Origin: Stutzerimonas stutzeri
Lineage (GTDB): Bacteria; Pseudomonadota; Gammaproteobacteria; Pseudomonadales; Pseudomonadaceae
Assembly (NCBI RefSeq): GCF_002909485.1
Contig: NZ_PPXG01000001.1
Location: 62,001-126,000 of the forward strand
DNA: 64,000 nucleotides
Direction: 5' to 3'
In this document: piece after piece, positions 10,879 through 20,055 of the stretch
Layout of the letters: every line of letters starts with the position of its first letter
Position numbering within the stretch: position 1 is the first letter of the stretch
Program-made: the position numbers and the translations under genes
The notes under the pieces: generated by a model
The model's database searches: none
Seen by the model: the letters and a program-made list of their open reading frames with translations, nothing else
What the model was told of the DNA's origin: nothing

Positions 10879-12552
10879 ATGGAATACGACTACATCATCA
10901 TCGGCGCCGGCTCGGCGGGTAACGTGCTCGCCGCGCGCCTGACCGAGGACGCCGACGTCAGCGTGCTGCTGCTGGAAGCCGGCGGCCCGGACTATCGGCT
11001 GGATTTCCGCACCCAGATGCCCGCCGCACTGGCGTATCCGCTGCAGGGCACGCGCTACAACTGGGCGTACAAGACCGATCCCGAGCCGCACATGAACAAC
11101 CGCCGCATGGACTGCGGTCGCGGCAAGGGCCTGGGTGGTTCGTCGCTGATCAACGGCATGTGCTACATCCGCGGCAACGCCCTGGACTACGACAACTGGG
11201 CCAAAGCACCGGGGCTGGAGGACTGGACCTACCTGGACTGCCTGCCGTACTTCCGCAAGGCCGAGTCTCGCGACATCGGCCCCAACGACTACCACGGCGG
11301 CGACGGCCCGGTCAGCGTGACCACACCCAAAGCCGACAACAACGAGTTGTTCCACGCGATGGTCGAAGCGGGCGTGCAGGCGGGCTTCCCGCGTACCGAT
11401 GACCTCAACGGCTACCAGCAGGAAGGCTTCGGCCCGATGGATCGCACCGTGACGCCGCAGGGCCGGCGCGCCAGTACCGCTCGCGGCTATCTGGACCAGG
11501 CCAAGGAACGGCCGAACCTGACCATCCACACCCATGCCGTCACCGACCGCGTGTTGTTCGAGGGCAAGCGTGCCGTCGGGGTACGTTACCTGCGCGGCCG
11601 CGAGCAGCCCCACGTTGCGCGCGCACGCCGTGAAGTGCTGCTGTGCGGCGGCGCCATCGCTTCGCCGCAGATCCTGCAGCGTTCGGGGGTCGGCCCTGGC
11701 GCGTTGCTGAAGAAGCTCGGCGTCACGCTGGTGCAGGAGCTGCCCGGTGTCGGCCAGAACCTGCAGGATCACCTGGAGATGTACCTGCAGTTCGAGTGCC
11801 TGAAGCCGGTGTCGCTGTACCCGGCGCTCAAGTGGTGGAACCAGCCGGCGATCGGCGCCGAGTGGCTGTTCCTCGGCAGCGGCATCGGTGCCAGCAACCA
11901 GTTCGAGGCCGGCGGCTTCATTCGCAGCAGCGACGAGTTCGAATGGCCGAACATCCAGTTCCACTTCCTGCCGGTGGCGGTCAGCTACAACGGCAGCAAT
12001 GCCCATGACGGCCACAGCTTCCAGGCCCACGTCGGCTCGATGCGTTCACCCAGTCGCGGTCGTATCGAGATTCGCTCCACTGATCCGCGGGTCGATCCCA
12101 GCATCCTGTTCAACTACATGGCCCACGAGCAGGACTGGCGCGAGTTTCGCGATGCCATCCGCATCACCCGCGAGATCATCTCGCAGCCCGCGCTCGACCC
12201 CTACCGCGGCCGTGAGCTGAACCCGGGTGTGGAAGCGCAGAGCGATGCCGAGCTGGACGCCTTCGTCCGCGAGCACGCTGAGACGGCCTATCACCCGTCC
12301 TGCTCGTGCAAGATGGGCACCGACGACATGGCCGTGGTTGACGGTCAGGGTAGGGTGCATGGGGTGGACGGGCTGCGCGTGGTGGATGCCTCGATCATGC
12401 CGCAGATCATCACCGGTAACCTCAACGCCACCACCATCATGCTGGCCGAGAAGATCGCCGACCGGATTCGCGGTCGCGAGCCGTTGCCGCGCAGCACGGC
12501 GAGCTACTACGTCGCCAACGGCGCACCGATGCGGCAACCGCCGCAGCGTTGA
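10879..12552 (+). CDS. betA: Choline dehydrogenase (GMC oxidoreductase)
   Basis: This 557-residue FAD enzyme oxidises choline to betaine aldehyde, and partly on to betaine, at the cytoplasmic membrane. The N-terminal FAD-binding fold is [19 protein letters not shown] followed by LLLEAGG. GMC signature 1 is [18 protein letters not shown] and signature 2 is [17 protein letters not shown]. The catalytic His is in [11 protein letters not shown] at about residue 472, with the Asn partner in the C-terminal [15 protein letters not shown] block. A strong GAGGGAGG overlaps the betB stop. It is the last gene of the choline cluster and is followed by a clear terminator. Confidence 0.95.
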   Translation: MEYDYIIIGAGSAGNVLAARLTEDADVSVLLLEAGGPDYRLDFRTQMPAALAYPLQGTRYNWAYKTDPEPHMNNRRMDCGRGKGLGGSSLINGMCYIRGNALDYDNWAKAPGLEDWTYLDCLPYFRKAESRDIGPNDYHGGDGPVSVTTPKADNNELFHAMVEAGVQAGFPRTDDLNGYQQEGFGPMDRTVTPQGRRASTARGYLDQAKERPNLTIHTHAVTDRVLFEGKRAVGVRYLRGREQPHVARARREVLLCGGAIASPQILQRSGVGPGALLKKLGVTLVQELPGVGQNLQDHLEMYLQFECLKPVSLYPALKWWNQPAIGAEWLFLGSGIGASNQFEAGGFIRSSDEFEWPNIQFHFLPVAVSYNGSNAHDGHSFQAHVGSMRSPSRGRIEIRSTDPRVDPSILFNYMAHEQDWREFRDAIRITREIISQPALDPYRGRELNPGVEAQSDAELDAFVREHAETAYHPSCSCKMGTDDMAVVDGQGRVHGVDGLRVVDASIMPQIITGNLNATTIMLAEKIADRIRGREPLPRSTASYYVANGAPMRQPPQR

Positions 12553-12608
12553 CGGACCTGCAGTCCGTCGGTGGAGAAGGCTTCGCCGAGGACTGGTTGC
12601 ACAGAAAT

Positions 12609-12638
12609 GAAAACGCCCCGCTAGTGCGGGGCGTTTTC
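12609..12638. terminator. Bidirectional intrinsic terminator between betA and rimO
   Basis: GAAAACGCCCCGC 12609-12621 pairs perfectly with GCGGGGCGTTTTC 12626-12638 around a TAGT loop. T-runs are present at the 3' arm on both strands, so it can end both the betA and the convergent rimO transcripts. Confidence 0.93.
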
Positions 12639-12653
12639 GTGTGGCGGAACAGT

Positions 12654-13976
12654 TCAGATCACTTCGGCCCAGAGGTCGTACTCGTCGGCGTTGGTGACGC
12701 GTACGCGGACCTTGTCGCCCGGCTGCAGTGGCTGTTCGCTGTCGACGTAGACCATGCCGTCGATCTCCGGGGCATCGGCCCAGGAGCGTCCAATGGCGCC
12801 GTCTTCATCCACTTCGTCGATCAGTACCTCCAGCTCCTGGCCGACCTTGCGCTGCAGGCGCTCGGCGCTGATGGCCTGCTGGTGCGCCATGAAGCGGTCC
12901 CAGCGCTCCTGCTTGATCTCGTCCGGCACCGGCTCCAGGCCCATGACCTCGGCCGGTGCGCCTTCGACCGGCGAATACTGGAAGCAGCCGACGCGGTCGA
13001 GCTGGGCTTCGGTCAGCCAATCGAGCAGGTACTGGAAATCTTCTTCGGTTTCGCCGGGGAAGCCGACGATGAAGGTCGAGCGAATGGTCAGCTCGGGGCA
13101 GATCTCGCGCCACTTCTTGATGCGCGCCAGGGTCTTGTCTTCGAAGGCCGGGCGCTTCATGGCCTTGAGCACTTTCGGGCTGGCGTGCTGGAAGGGTATG
13201 TCCAGGTACGGCAGGATCTTGCCGGCGGCCATCAGCGGGATCACGTCGTCGACATTGGGGTAGGGGTAGACGTAGTGCAGGCGCACCCAGACGCCCATCT
13301 TGCCCAGCTCCTCGCACAGCTCGAGCATGCGCGTCTTGACCGGCTGGCCGTTCCAGAAATCCAGCTTGTACTTGAGGTCCACGCCATAGGCGCTGGTGTC
13401 CTGGCTGATCACCAGGACCTCCTTCACACCGGCCTTGACCAGGCGTTCGGCTTCGCTGAGCACGTCACCGACCGGCCGGCTGACCAGCTTGCCGCGCATC
13501 GACGGGATGATGCAGAAGCTGCACGTATGGTTGCAGCCCTCGGAAATCTTCAGATAGGCGTAGTGGCGCGGGGTGAGCTTGATGCCCTGCGGCGGTACGA
13601 GATCGACGAAGGGGTCGTGCTCGATGTTCGGCGGCACCGCTTCGTGCACGGCGTTGACGACCTGCTCGTACTGCTGCGGCCCGGTGACTGCCAGCACGCT
13701 GGGGTGTACGCCGCGGATGTTGTTCTCGTCCACGCCCATGCAGCCGGTGACGATCACCTTGCCGTTCTCGGCGATCGCCTCGCCAATGGCGTCCAGCGAT
13801 TCGGCCTTGGCGCTGTCGATGAAACCGCAGGTGTTAACCACCACCACATCGGCATCCTCGTAGGACGGCACGATCTGGTAACCCTCCATGCGCAGCTGCG
13901 TGAGGATGCGTTCAGAGTCGACCGTTGCCTTGGGGCAACCCAAGCTCACGAACCCGACTGTTGGCGTTTTGCTCAT
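12654..13976 (-). CDS. rimO: Ribosomal protein uS12 methylthiotransferase RimO
   Basis: This 440-residue radical-SAM methylthiotransferase modifies Asp88/89 of ribosomal protein S12. The N-terminal MTTase domain begins [18 protein letters not shown] with the first cluster cysteine. The radical SAM domain carries [18 protein letters not shown], the CxxxCxxC motif for the second [4Fe-4S] cluster. A C-terminal TRAM domain ends the protein. The [11 protein letters not shown] wording is typical of RimO rather than MiaB. I chose ATG 13976, since 20 extra upstream residues in the longest frame match nothing in the family. Confidence 0.95.
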   Translation of the reverse strand: MSKTPTVGFVSLGCPKATVDSERILTQLRMEGYQIVPSYEDADVVVVNTCGFIDSAKAESLDAIGEAIAENGKVIVTGCMGVDENNIRGVHPSVLAVTGPQQYEQVVNAVHEAVPPNIEHDPFVDLVPPQGIKLTPRHYAYLKISEGCNHTCSFCIIPSMRGKLVSRPVGDVLSEAERLVKAGVKEVLVISQDTSAYGVDLKYKLDFWNGQPVKTRMLELCEELGKMGVWVRLHYVYPYPNVDDVIPLMAAGKILPYLDIPFQHASPKVLKAMKRPAFEDKTLARIKKWREICPELTIRSTFIVGFPGETEEDFQYLLDWLTEAQLDRVGCFQYSPVEGAPAEVMGLEPVPDEIKQERWDRFMAHQQAISAERLQRKVGQELEVLIDEVDEDGAIGRSWADAPEIDGMVYVDSEQPLQPGDKVRVRVTNADEYDLWAEVI

Positions 13977-14233
13977 CGACTTTGAACCTCGAAAACCGCG
14001 TATGAAAAAGGCGCGCGAGTATATAGAGCTGAGCATTTTTTAGCCAGACTGGATGCGCCTGGGCTCGACCGTTCAGCGGTTTTGCCGGTCCTCTGCCACG
14101 GCAGCGAGCGAGGCGGCACGGTGATCTGGCTGGACTAACCTCCACATTCATTGGCCGGCACGAGGCGGTCGTGCTGCATGAGGTATCAAAACGCTATCAT
14201 TGCCGTCTTAATTAAACCGAGCAAAGGGACTTC

Positions 14234-14890
14234 ATGAAAACGTTGCTATCGAACTGTCTGGCGATTACGGCCGCCATGGTTTTCTGTACGGCCGCATTCG
14301 CCGAGGATGCGCTATTCAAGGGGTATATGTATGGCGCGCCGTTCAGCACACACAGCAATCAGGAAGGCTATTACGATTGTTCTGCAGAAATTGGCGCCAC
14401 CGCACTGTGCGTGGATGACGTCAAGTTCGTAGGTCACTCTTTTACCGCAGCCTTACTGTTTTCCGGCGACAAGCTTTATATGGTCAGCCTGCTGTCCACT
14501 TTTGAACAGCAGGCCTATGTGCAGGCGGTCGCTGCGCTGGCTAAGTCCTTCGCCCTTGTTTCCCTGGCCGATGCCAGCTCGCAGCTCGATCTTCTTGATC
14601 TGGATCGTCGCAACAACCGGCAGGATTTCGCTGCCAAGTTGTCGAGTTACGAAAGCGTGGCGGCTAACGCGGGCAACCTTACCTATACCTTCATCGAAGG
14701 CCTGGATCGGGCCAAGAAGCACCCTAACGTCACAACAGCAATAGGCGCCGCCAAGGACAACACCCGTGTTGCTGAGCTGGTGATAATGGATGATGGTGCC
14801 GACTCGATTCTCGCCATCCGCTTTTCCTTTCCCAAGCTGGAGGCCAGAAAGCTCAAGGACGCGCTCGCCAGTCCCGTAGAGGATTTCTAA
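14234..14890 (+). CDS. Exported protein of unknown function
   Basis: I do not recognise this 218-residue protein. It has a clear type I signal peptide with probable cleavage after AFA at residue 23, then a mature part with only two cysteines close together (YYDCSAEIGATALC), which could form a disulphide in the periplasm. Later segments alternate hydrophobic strands and charged helices, and there is no membrane segment. AAAGGGA precedes the ATG. It lies alone between divergent rimO and the end of the polysaccharide operon, whose last gene converges on it; it is not part of that operon. Confidence 0.75.
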   Translation: MKTLLSNCLAITAAMVFCTAAFAEDALFKGYMYGAPFSTHSNQEGYYDCSAEIGATALCVDDVKFVGHSFTAALLFSGDKLYMVSLLSTFEQQAYVQAVAALAKSFALVSLADASSQLDLLDLDRRNNRQDFAAKLSSYESVAANAGNLTYTFIEGLDRAKKHPNVTTAIGAAKDNTRVAELVIMDDGADSILAIRFSFPKLEARKLKDALASPVEDF

Positions 14891-14917
14891 CGGACACACG
14901 CGGGCGTTTTTAACCGG

Positions 14918-15988
14918 TCAGCGATTGGCGGTCGCAACTGCCGTCGCTGCTGAGCGTCGCTGGCGCGGCAGATAACGCTTGAGCGTCAACGCCGGTGATT
15001 CGATCAGGTGCCAGGACAATGCGGCGGCGGCCAGGCTGGTAATGAAAGCCAGGAGCATGAACGGAATCAACGGCAACTGGCCTTGGGTCCAGTGCATGAT
15101 CAGCTGCTGGATTGGAAAGCTGAAGATATATAGCCCGTAGGAGAAGTCGCCTGCCTTGCCGAACCCGGCCAGCCGAGGGATGCGCAATTGCGCGAGGTAT
15201 AGCGTGAGGTAGGGTAGGGTCAGCACATGCATCAACTGCCAGTAGTCGCTGCGTGCGCTGAGCAGGTTGATAACCACCAGCAGCGCGGCAAGCTTCCAGC
15301 TCCAGACGATGCGCTCGCGGTATAGGTAGAACGCCACCCCCGCATAGAAGAACATCCCTAGCCGCGTCGCTTTGCGCAACAGGTCGGCTTGCACCTCGTA
15401 GGTCGGAATGAGGTGGAAATGTGCGGCCATCATCAGTGCCAGCCCTACCAGGGCGGTACTGCGGCCAAAGACCCTGAGCAGGCCCAGTGTCAGTACCGTG
15501 GCGTACATCAGTACCTCATAAGGCAACGTCCATAACGAGCCGTTGACTGTGTACTGGAACGGGTTGGATTCAAACACCCCGGGCAGGCGGAACTCGGTGA
15601 TCAGTAGCACGTTGCCCAGATAGCTCAAGGTGTCCGGGGCAGCAATGTATTCGCGCAGGGGCAGGTGGGTTGCTAGCGGGCCGACCACCAGTACGGCGAA
15701 AAGCACGGAGACGATCAGTGCCGGAAGAATGCGCAGCGCCCGTTTGGCGACGAACTCCAGCACGCTGCGACTGTTCAGCCAGGAGGCAGCGATGAGAAAA
15801 CCGCTCATGACGAAGAACACGTGTACGGCGATGTCGGCCGAATCGTAACTGCCGCTGAACAGCCGCATCGGTTCATTGGCACCTCGGCCGGACAGCCAGA
15901 AGCTGTGGCCGAATACCACCATCGAAGCGGCGAAGAAGCGCAGGAAATCGAAGTTGTTCTCCCTGTGCGCCATGGTTGACGTATGCAT
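14918..15988 (-). CDS. Membrane acyltransferase (acyltransferase 3, OafA family)
   Basis: This 356-residue polytopic protein opens with NNFDFLRFFAASMVVFGHSF, the R-x10-H arrangement of acyltransferase-3 proteins (arginine of FLRF and histidine of GHSF). About ten membrane helices follow, with HVFFVMSGFLIA and 'WTLPYEVLMY' in the expected order. Such enzymes transfer acetyl or other acyl groups onto extracytoplasmic sugars. The ribosome site AAGGAGG supports ATG 15988. It is the last gene of the polysaccharide operon, 22 bases after the GT2 gene, so O-acylation of the repeat unit or finished polymer is the likely job. Confidence 0.88.
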   Translation of the reverse strand: MHTSTMAHRENNFDFLRFFAASMVVFGHSFWLSGRGANEPMRLFSGSYDSADIAVHVFFVMSGFLIAASWLNSRSVLEFVAKRALRILPALIVSVLFAVLVVGPLATHLPLREYIAAPDTLSYLGNVLLITEFRLPGVFESNPFQYTVNGSLWTLPYEVLMYATVLTLGLLRVFGRSTALVGLALMMAAHFHLIPTYEVQADLLRKATRLGMFFYAGVAFYLYRERIVWSWKLAALLVVINLLSARSDYWQLMHVLTLPYLTLYLAQLRIPRLAGFGKAGDFSYGLYIFSFPIQQLIMHWTQGQLPLIPFMLLAFITSLAAAALSWHLIESPALTLKRYLPRQRRSAATAVATANR

Positions 15989-16010
15989 CGAAACCTCCTT
16001 GTAAACGCGA

Positions 16011-17084
16011 TCAGCGCAGTGGGAACGCCTGGCTCATGCCTAGCGTGCGGCTTTCGCCGTCACGGATGGCTTGCTCGATCAGTTGCAGGCGTTGCGCGGC
16101 ATGCCGCCGTCGCGCCACATGGCGTAGTAGGCCAAGGAAGATCCACCGGTTCAGGCGATACATCCATGGCGTCGCCACCCAGACGTAGGTGTCGAACCAG
16201 GCCTGGTTGCGGGCGGTGTAGTAGGCGCGGAAATCGGAGTCGCCCAGCAGGAAGGCCTCGTAGATGTTGCGGGTGTGGGCCTTGATGTTCCAGGACAGCT
16301 CCAGCTCGTCGATCAGTGCGTCGGTGACTAGCCGCAAGCGGCCGCCCTTGGCAGTGATGCGGCGGGTGTATTCGGTGTCGTCGGCATACAGCACCAGCTC
16401 GCGCAACGGCACGCCGATGGCTTGATAAAGGCTGCGGTGAGCGAGCATGCCGCCGTAGGGCGCGAACGGCAGATCAATGGCTCTGGGCGGTGTGCCCTTC
16501 GGCCGGCCCCAGGGTAGACGGCGCCAGAGCTTGTAGGGCAACTGCGCCACGTGGAAGCCGAAGTAGCTGGAGCGCGGCTGGATGACGAAGTGCTTCGGTA
16601 CTCCGCGAGCGACGTCCTCCTGCTGGCTGGGCCGAAAGCCCAGTACAGCGGCGCGATGCAGACCTACATCGTTACCCAGCAGCGCCAGCTCCTCGTGTAG
16701 CAACCGCACGGCAGATGCGGTCGGTGCGTTGTCGTCGTCCATCATCCAGATGTACTGCGCGCCTTCGGCGAGCGCAGCTTCCAACCCAACCGCATAGCCG
16801 TTTGCCGAACCGGTATTCTGCGCAAGCGGGATGACCCGCACCTGGCCGGGCCAGCGGCTGGTCAGTTGCTCGAGTGGTGCAGCGGACGCATTGCTGACCA
16901 CCACCACACGGGCGATCTGCTCGAAGGCGAAGGCCTGTTCAATCAAGCGTCGCAGGTAGATCAGTCGATCTCCGTAGGTCACTGTGACGATGGTCGTTTG
17001 CCGTCTTAACGGTGCCTCACAAGGGGTGGTTACGACTGGCTGTGCACCCTGGGGGCAGGGCTCGATGCATGCTGTATTCGGCAC
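16011..17084 (-). CDS. Glycosyltransferase family 2
   Basis: This 357-residue GT-A enzyme starts with RQTTIVTVTYGDRLIYLRRL after a short leader and has the Rossmann-type segment VVVVSNASA, NTGSANGYAVGLEAAL and the metal-binding IWMMDDDNAP. This layout resembles rhamnosyl- and galactofuranosyl-transferase-type GT2 enzymes. It should add a sugar to the lipid-linked repeat unit on the cytoplasmic face. It begins with GTG 17084; GAGGAG lies about 8 bases upstream. The acceptor and donor cannot be read from sequence. Confidence 0.85.
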   Translation of the reverse strand: MPNTACIEPCPQGAQPVVTTPCEAPLRRQTTIVTVTYGDRLIYLRRLIEQAFAFEQIARVVVVSNASAAPLEQLTSRWPGQVRVIPLAQNTGSANGYAVGLEAALAEGAQYIWMMDDDNAPTASAVRLLHEELALLGNDVGLHRAAVLGFRPSQQEDVARGVPKHFVIQPRSSYFGFHVAQLPYKLWRRLPWGRPKGTPPRAIDLPFAPYGGMLAHRSLYQAIGVPLRELVLYADDTEYTRRITAKGGRLRLVTDALIDELELSWNIKAHTRNIYEAFLLGDSDFRAYYTARNQAWFDTYVWVATPWMYRLNRWIFLGLLRHVARRRHAAQRLQLIEQAIRDGESRTLGMSQAFPLR

Positions 17085-17096
17085 GGGGATGTCTCC

Positions 17097-17306
17097 TCAA
17101 CTCTGTTCTGGCAAGGCGAGCGGGGGGCAGAAGGGTTGCGCTTCGACTACCGAGTCCTGTTCATTAGGGCTGAAGAAGGCGTGGAAGATGCGGATGAATC
17201 CTCCTCCCGAGCTGCTGCCTGGCGCGTCTGGTGCCGGGATGACTTCGGTGTAGGAGTAGCCATCGGCTTGAATCAGCGACGTTCTGGATAGATCTTTTGT
17301 GCTCAT
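17097..17306 (-). CDS. Small unknown protein in the polysaccharide operon
   Basis: This 69-residue frame has a strong ribosome site, AGGAGC, 7 bases before ATG 17306, and sits 12 bases before the GT2 start, which argues for translation. It has no signal peptide or membrane helix. The middle holds a flexible PAPDAPGSSSGGG stretch, then IRIFHAFFSP and a proline-rich end with one Cys. I recognise no family. Its position next to a small exported protein suggests a joint accessory role in polymer assembly, which is an inference. Confidence 0.6.
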   Translation of the reverse strand: MSTKDLSRTSLIQADGYSYTEVIPAPDAPGSSSGGGFIRIFHAFFSPNEQDSVVEAQPFCPPLALPEQS

Positions 17307-17345
17307 GCTGTGGCTCCTGAGTAGCCGGGTGCTGCGATGCCTTGT

Positions 17346-17672
17346 TCAGAATGAATAGCGCCTGCCGTCCATGGGCACAGACCAGAACGAACCGGAGGCC
17401 GGCTCGGCAAATCGATGCTGCTGTTGGCCGGGTGCCGGGCTGTTGTGCTGCTCGGCCTGGGACGAGGCACAGCGCTGCGGGGCACCACCCGGTGTCGGGC
17501 TAAACGCCATGACGCTGGTGGTGGCATCGCAGACGACGGTATGGCTGTCCGGGTTGGCGGACGTATCAATCAGCGACTCGTTCACAACTGCCGCGCTTGC
17601 GGGCGCAGTCGTTATGACGAGGGCGAACCCGAGCGCGCGGGTCGCTCTCATCCACTGCTTTACTGTGTTCAT
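17346..17672 (-). CDS. Small exported unknown protein in the polysaccharide operon
   Basis: The product is 108 residues long, with a plausible signal peptide (basic start, hydrophobic LGFALVITTAP, cleavage after ASA near residue 27). The mature part has two cysteines (VVCDATTS and RCASSQ) and a Gln/Pro-rich hydrophilic stretch, ending in aromatic and basic residues. No family is recognised. GAGG lies 9 bases before ATG 17672. A periplasmic or surface accessory protein of the polysaccharide system is the best guess from context. Confidence 0.6.
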   Translation of the reverse strand: MNTVKQWMRATRALGFALVITTAPASAAVVNESLIDTSANPDSHTVVCDATTSVMAFSPTPGGAPQRCASSQAEQHNSPAPGQQQHRFAEPASGSFWSVPMDGRRYSF

Positions 17673-17708
17673 CCTTGAAACCTCGTAAATGAATGTGCGT
17701 GGACGTTT

Positions 17709-18914
17709 TCACGCCTGCTTGATGGGCACCACTGCGGCCGGATAGATCAGTGAGCCAGGCGGTGGCGAGGAGACGAAGCCCTCGCCGTTGTAGGCCTTGG
17801 CTTCACGCAGCCGTGCTTCAACGAAGGCGCGGATTTCCAGCTGAAAGCGCTCGCTGGAAAAACGCTCGGCATTACTGCGGCAGTTCGCTGCGCTGATGCG
17901 CGAGCGCTGGGCTTCGAACTCGGCAACGGCATCGATGATCGATTGGGTGGTCTGTTCCGGGTAGAACACGCCGGTCGGGTCGGGATGCTCTAGGCCGCGC
18001 ACGGTTTCCAGCACGCCGCCACGACCGAAGGCGATGACCGGTGTGCCACAGGCCTGTGCCTCGATCGGAGCAATGCCGAAGTCTTCCTCAGCGGCGAAGA
18101 CAAACGCTTTGGCGCGCTGCATATGTCGCAGCAGCATGTTGAAGCTTTGGTAGCCAAGCAGGCTTACATTGGGGCCTGCCGCTTCGCGAGCCTTTTCCAT
18201 CTCCGGCCCGGTGCCGATCACGATCAGGCGCTTGTCCGGCATCGCCGCGAACGCCTCGATGATCAGCGGGATCTTCTTGTACGGCACCATGCGCGAGGCG
18301 GTCAGGTAAAAGTCCTCTTTGGCCTCGTGGAGGGTGAACTGGCGGGTATCCACCGGCGGGTAGATCACCGTGGACTGGCGCCGGTAGCTCTTGTTGATGC
18401 GGCGGCCGATGAAGTGCGAGTTAGCGATGAACTCATCGACGCCGCTGGCAGTTCGCTGATCCCACATGCGCATGTAATGCAGCAGCATGCGCGCGAGCTT
18501 GGCCTTGATGCCGTACTCCAGGCTGGCCTCGTGCAGGTACTGGTGCTGCAGGTCCCAGGCATAGCGGATCGGCGAATGTACATAGCTGATGTGCAGCTGG
18601 TTGGGGCCAGTTAGTACACCTTTGGCCACCGCGTGGCTGCTGGAAATGACCAGGTCATAAGAGGACATGTCCAGCTGCTCGATGGCCAGTGGCATCAGCG
18701 GCAGGTACTTCTGGTAATGGGTGCGCGCCTTCGGCAACCGCTGGATGAAGGTGGTGGTGGCGCGTTTTCCACCGAGGTGAGCACGGTCTTCGTCGGAAAG
18801 AAAATCGATGACGGCGAACAGGTCGGCGTCTGGCCAGACGGCGCACAGGCCGGCGAGCACGCGTTCGGCGCCGGCGTACGTCACCAGCCAATCGTGAACG
18901 ATGGCAACTTTCAT
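17709..18914 (-). CDS. Glycosyltransferase family 4
   Basis: This 401-residue GT-B enzyme opens MKVAIVHDWLVTYAGAERV, where the HDW and GGAE-like segments are typical of GT4 enzymes of capsule and O-antigen loci. The C-terminal domain has the donor-binding segments YLTASRMVPYKK, IVIGTGPEME and EEDFGIAPIEAQACGTPVIAFGRGG, including the E-x7-E motif. It should act as a retaining transferase on the lipid-linked repeat unit. AAGGAT precedes the ATG. The three GT4 and two GT2 enzymes of the locus would together build a repeat unit of up to about five or six sugars. Confidence 0.9.
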   Translation of the reverse strand: MKVAIVHDWLVTYAGAERVLAGLCAVWPDADLFAVIDFLSDEDRAHLGGKRATTTFIQRLPKARTHYQKYLPLMPLAIEQLDMSSYDLVISSSHAVAKGVLTGPNQLHISYVHSPIRYAWDLQHQYLHEASLEYGIKAKLARMLLHYMRMWDQRTASGVDEFIANSHFIGRRINKSYRRQSTVIYPPVDTRQFTLHEAKEDFYLTASRMVPYKKIPLIIEAFAAMPDKRLIVIGTGPEMEKAREAAGPNVSLLGYQSFNMLLRHMQRAKAFVFAAEEDFGIAPIEAQACGTPVIAFGRGGVLETVRGLEHPDPTGVFYPEQTTQSIIDAVAEFEAQRSRISAANCRSNAERFSSERFQLEIRAFVEARLREAKAYNGEGFVSSPPPGSLIYPAAVVPIKQA

Positions 18915-18963
18915 GGCATGACATCCTTGATCGAAAAAGAGAAGAGCGGCAAGGCAGCAATGC

Positions 18964-20001
18964 TTAGCGGCCGTGCAGACGTACCAGTGGCATCAGGTTG
19001 TGTTGTCCCGTCAGGCGCTTACCGGCATGAGCCACCGGCAGGTCCAGCAGCTGACGGCAGAGCTGGGCACTGCCGAGTGCCAGCAGCAGGCCGAGAGCAG
19101 TGCCAGCGAGGTCCGCGGATGGGCCGGTCAAGCCGAGTGCCTGGGTCAGCAGGTGGCTCAGCCGATGCATCGCCGGCAGCAGCAGATAGAGCGAGTAGCT
19201 AAGGCTTCCGAGCCAGACGAGTGGTGGCGCCCGCAGCGGCAACCGGCTGGTGAGCAGCAGGAAGGTCACGATGGCCAGGGCATAGGTGAACAGGTCCCGA
19301 GGCCAGGCGTTTTCGTCCGCAGTCCAGCCAGCCAGGAAGATGATCGGCAGCACCAGCAGGTAGACCCTTAGCGTGTAGCGCGCATATTCGCGGGCTCTTC
19401 TGCGTGCATAGCTGCTGCTTTCATGCTTGGCCTCATACCGGAGTGATGCGAAGAACATCAGCGATAGCACCAGCGGTAGCGTGACAGGCAGCTCTTCGCC
19501 CATCAGCTGCCGCGTCACGGCAAGCAGCAGCGCGACAGCCAGCAGAAGGAGTGCGCAGCTGGCCCGCAGGCTTACGCTGTGCAACAGACCGAGCACCTGC
19601 AGCAGCAGGCACAGCCCGTAGAACAGCAGGATTGGCGGCAGTGCCCCGTAAGCGCCGATGACCTCGAATGCCGTAGCGCTGTCTGGCGCTGCTGCCACAC
19701 CCGGCAGCCAGGCCGATGCTGTCGGCAGCAGAATGGCTGTCAGCAGCACCGCCAGCAGGTAAACCGGCAGCAGCCGCAGCAGGCGGCGGATGGCGAAACC
19801 TCGCCCGCCGTCTGCACTGGCGTGCAGACTGGCCGGTACGACGAAACCGCAGCACAGTAGAAACCAAAGTATCGCCAGCAGCCCAGGGTCCAGGGCGTGC
19901 TGCAGTGTCCAGCCGCCCAGAAGCGGTATCAGTAGGGCCTGGAAAATCAAAAGTATCGCCGCGCTGCCACGTAGCGCGTCGATATGCGCCAACCGTTCCA
20001 T
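18964..20001 (-). CDS. Membrane acyltransferase-like protein
   Basis: This 345-residue, highly hydrophobic protein has about ten membrane helices. It opens MERLAHIDALRGSAAILLIF, the acyltransferase-3 start (IDALRG), but the family histidine expected shortly after is replaced in FQALLIPLLGG. I see no clear H partner, so catalysis is less certain than for the acyltransferase at 14918. I chose ATG 20001 because GAGG lies 7 to 10 bases upstream; the longer frame from 20052 has no ribosome site and would approach the preceding gene's stop. A decorating or transport role for the polymer is inferred from context. Confidence 0.7.
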   Translation of the reverse strand: MERLAHIDALRGSAAILLIFQALLIPLLGGWTLQHALDPGLLAILWFLLCCGFVVPASLHASADGGRGFAIRRLLRLLPVYLLAVLLTAILLPTASAWLPGVAAAPDSATAFEVIGAYGALPPILLFYGLCLLLQVLGLLHSVSLRASCALLLLAVALLLAVTRQLMGEELPVTLPLVLSLMFFASLRYEAKHESSSYARRRAREYARYTLRVYLLVLPIIFLAGWTADENAWPRDLFTYALAIVTFLLLTSRLPLRAPPLVWLGSLSYSLYLLLPAMHRLSHLLTQALGLTGPSADLAGTALGLLLALGSAQLCRQLLDLPVAHAGKRLTGQHNLMPLVRLHGR

Positions 20002-20055
20002 GGTCTGCCTCGCTTGATTGATGGGATTGAATGTCGAAACAGCATTGGCCAAACG

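Noticed and set aside
9207..10880. 557-codon minus-strand frame
   Set aside because: It covers betB in antisense and contains no motif; betB is unmistakable.
12549..13985. 478-codon plus-strand frame
   Set aside because: It lies opposite rimO, which has all its cluster cysteines; the composition (Val/Asp/Leu/His-rich) is typical of an antisense shadow.
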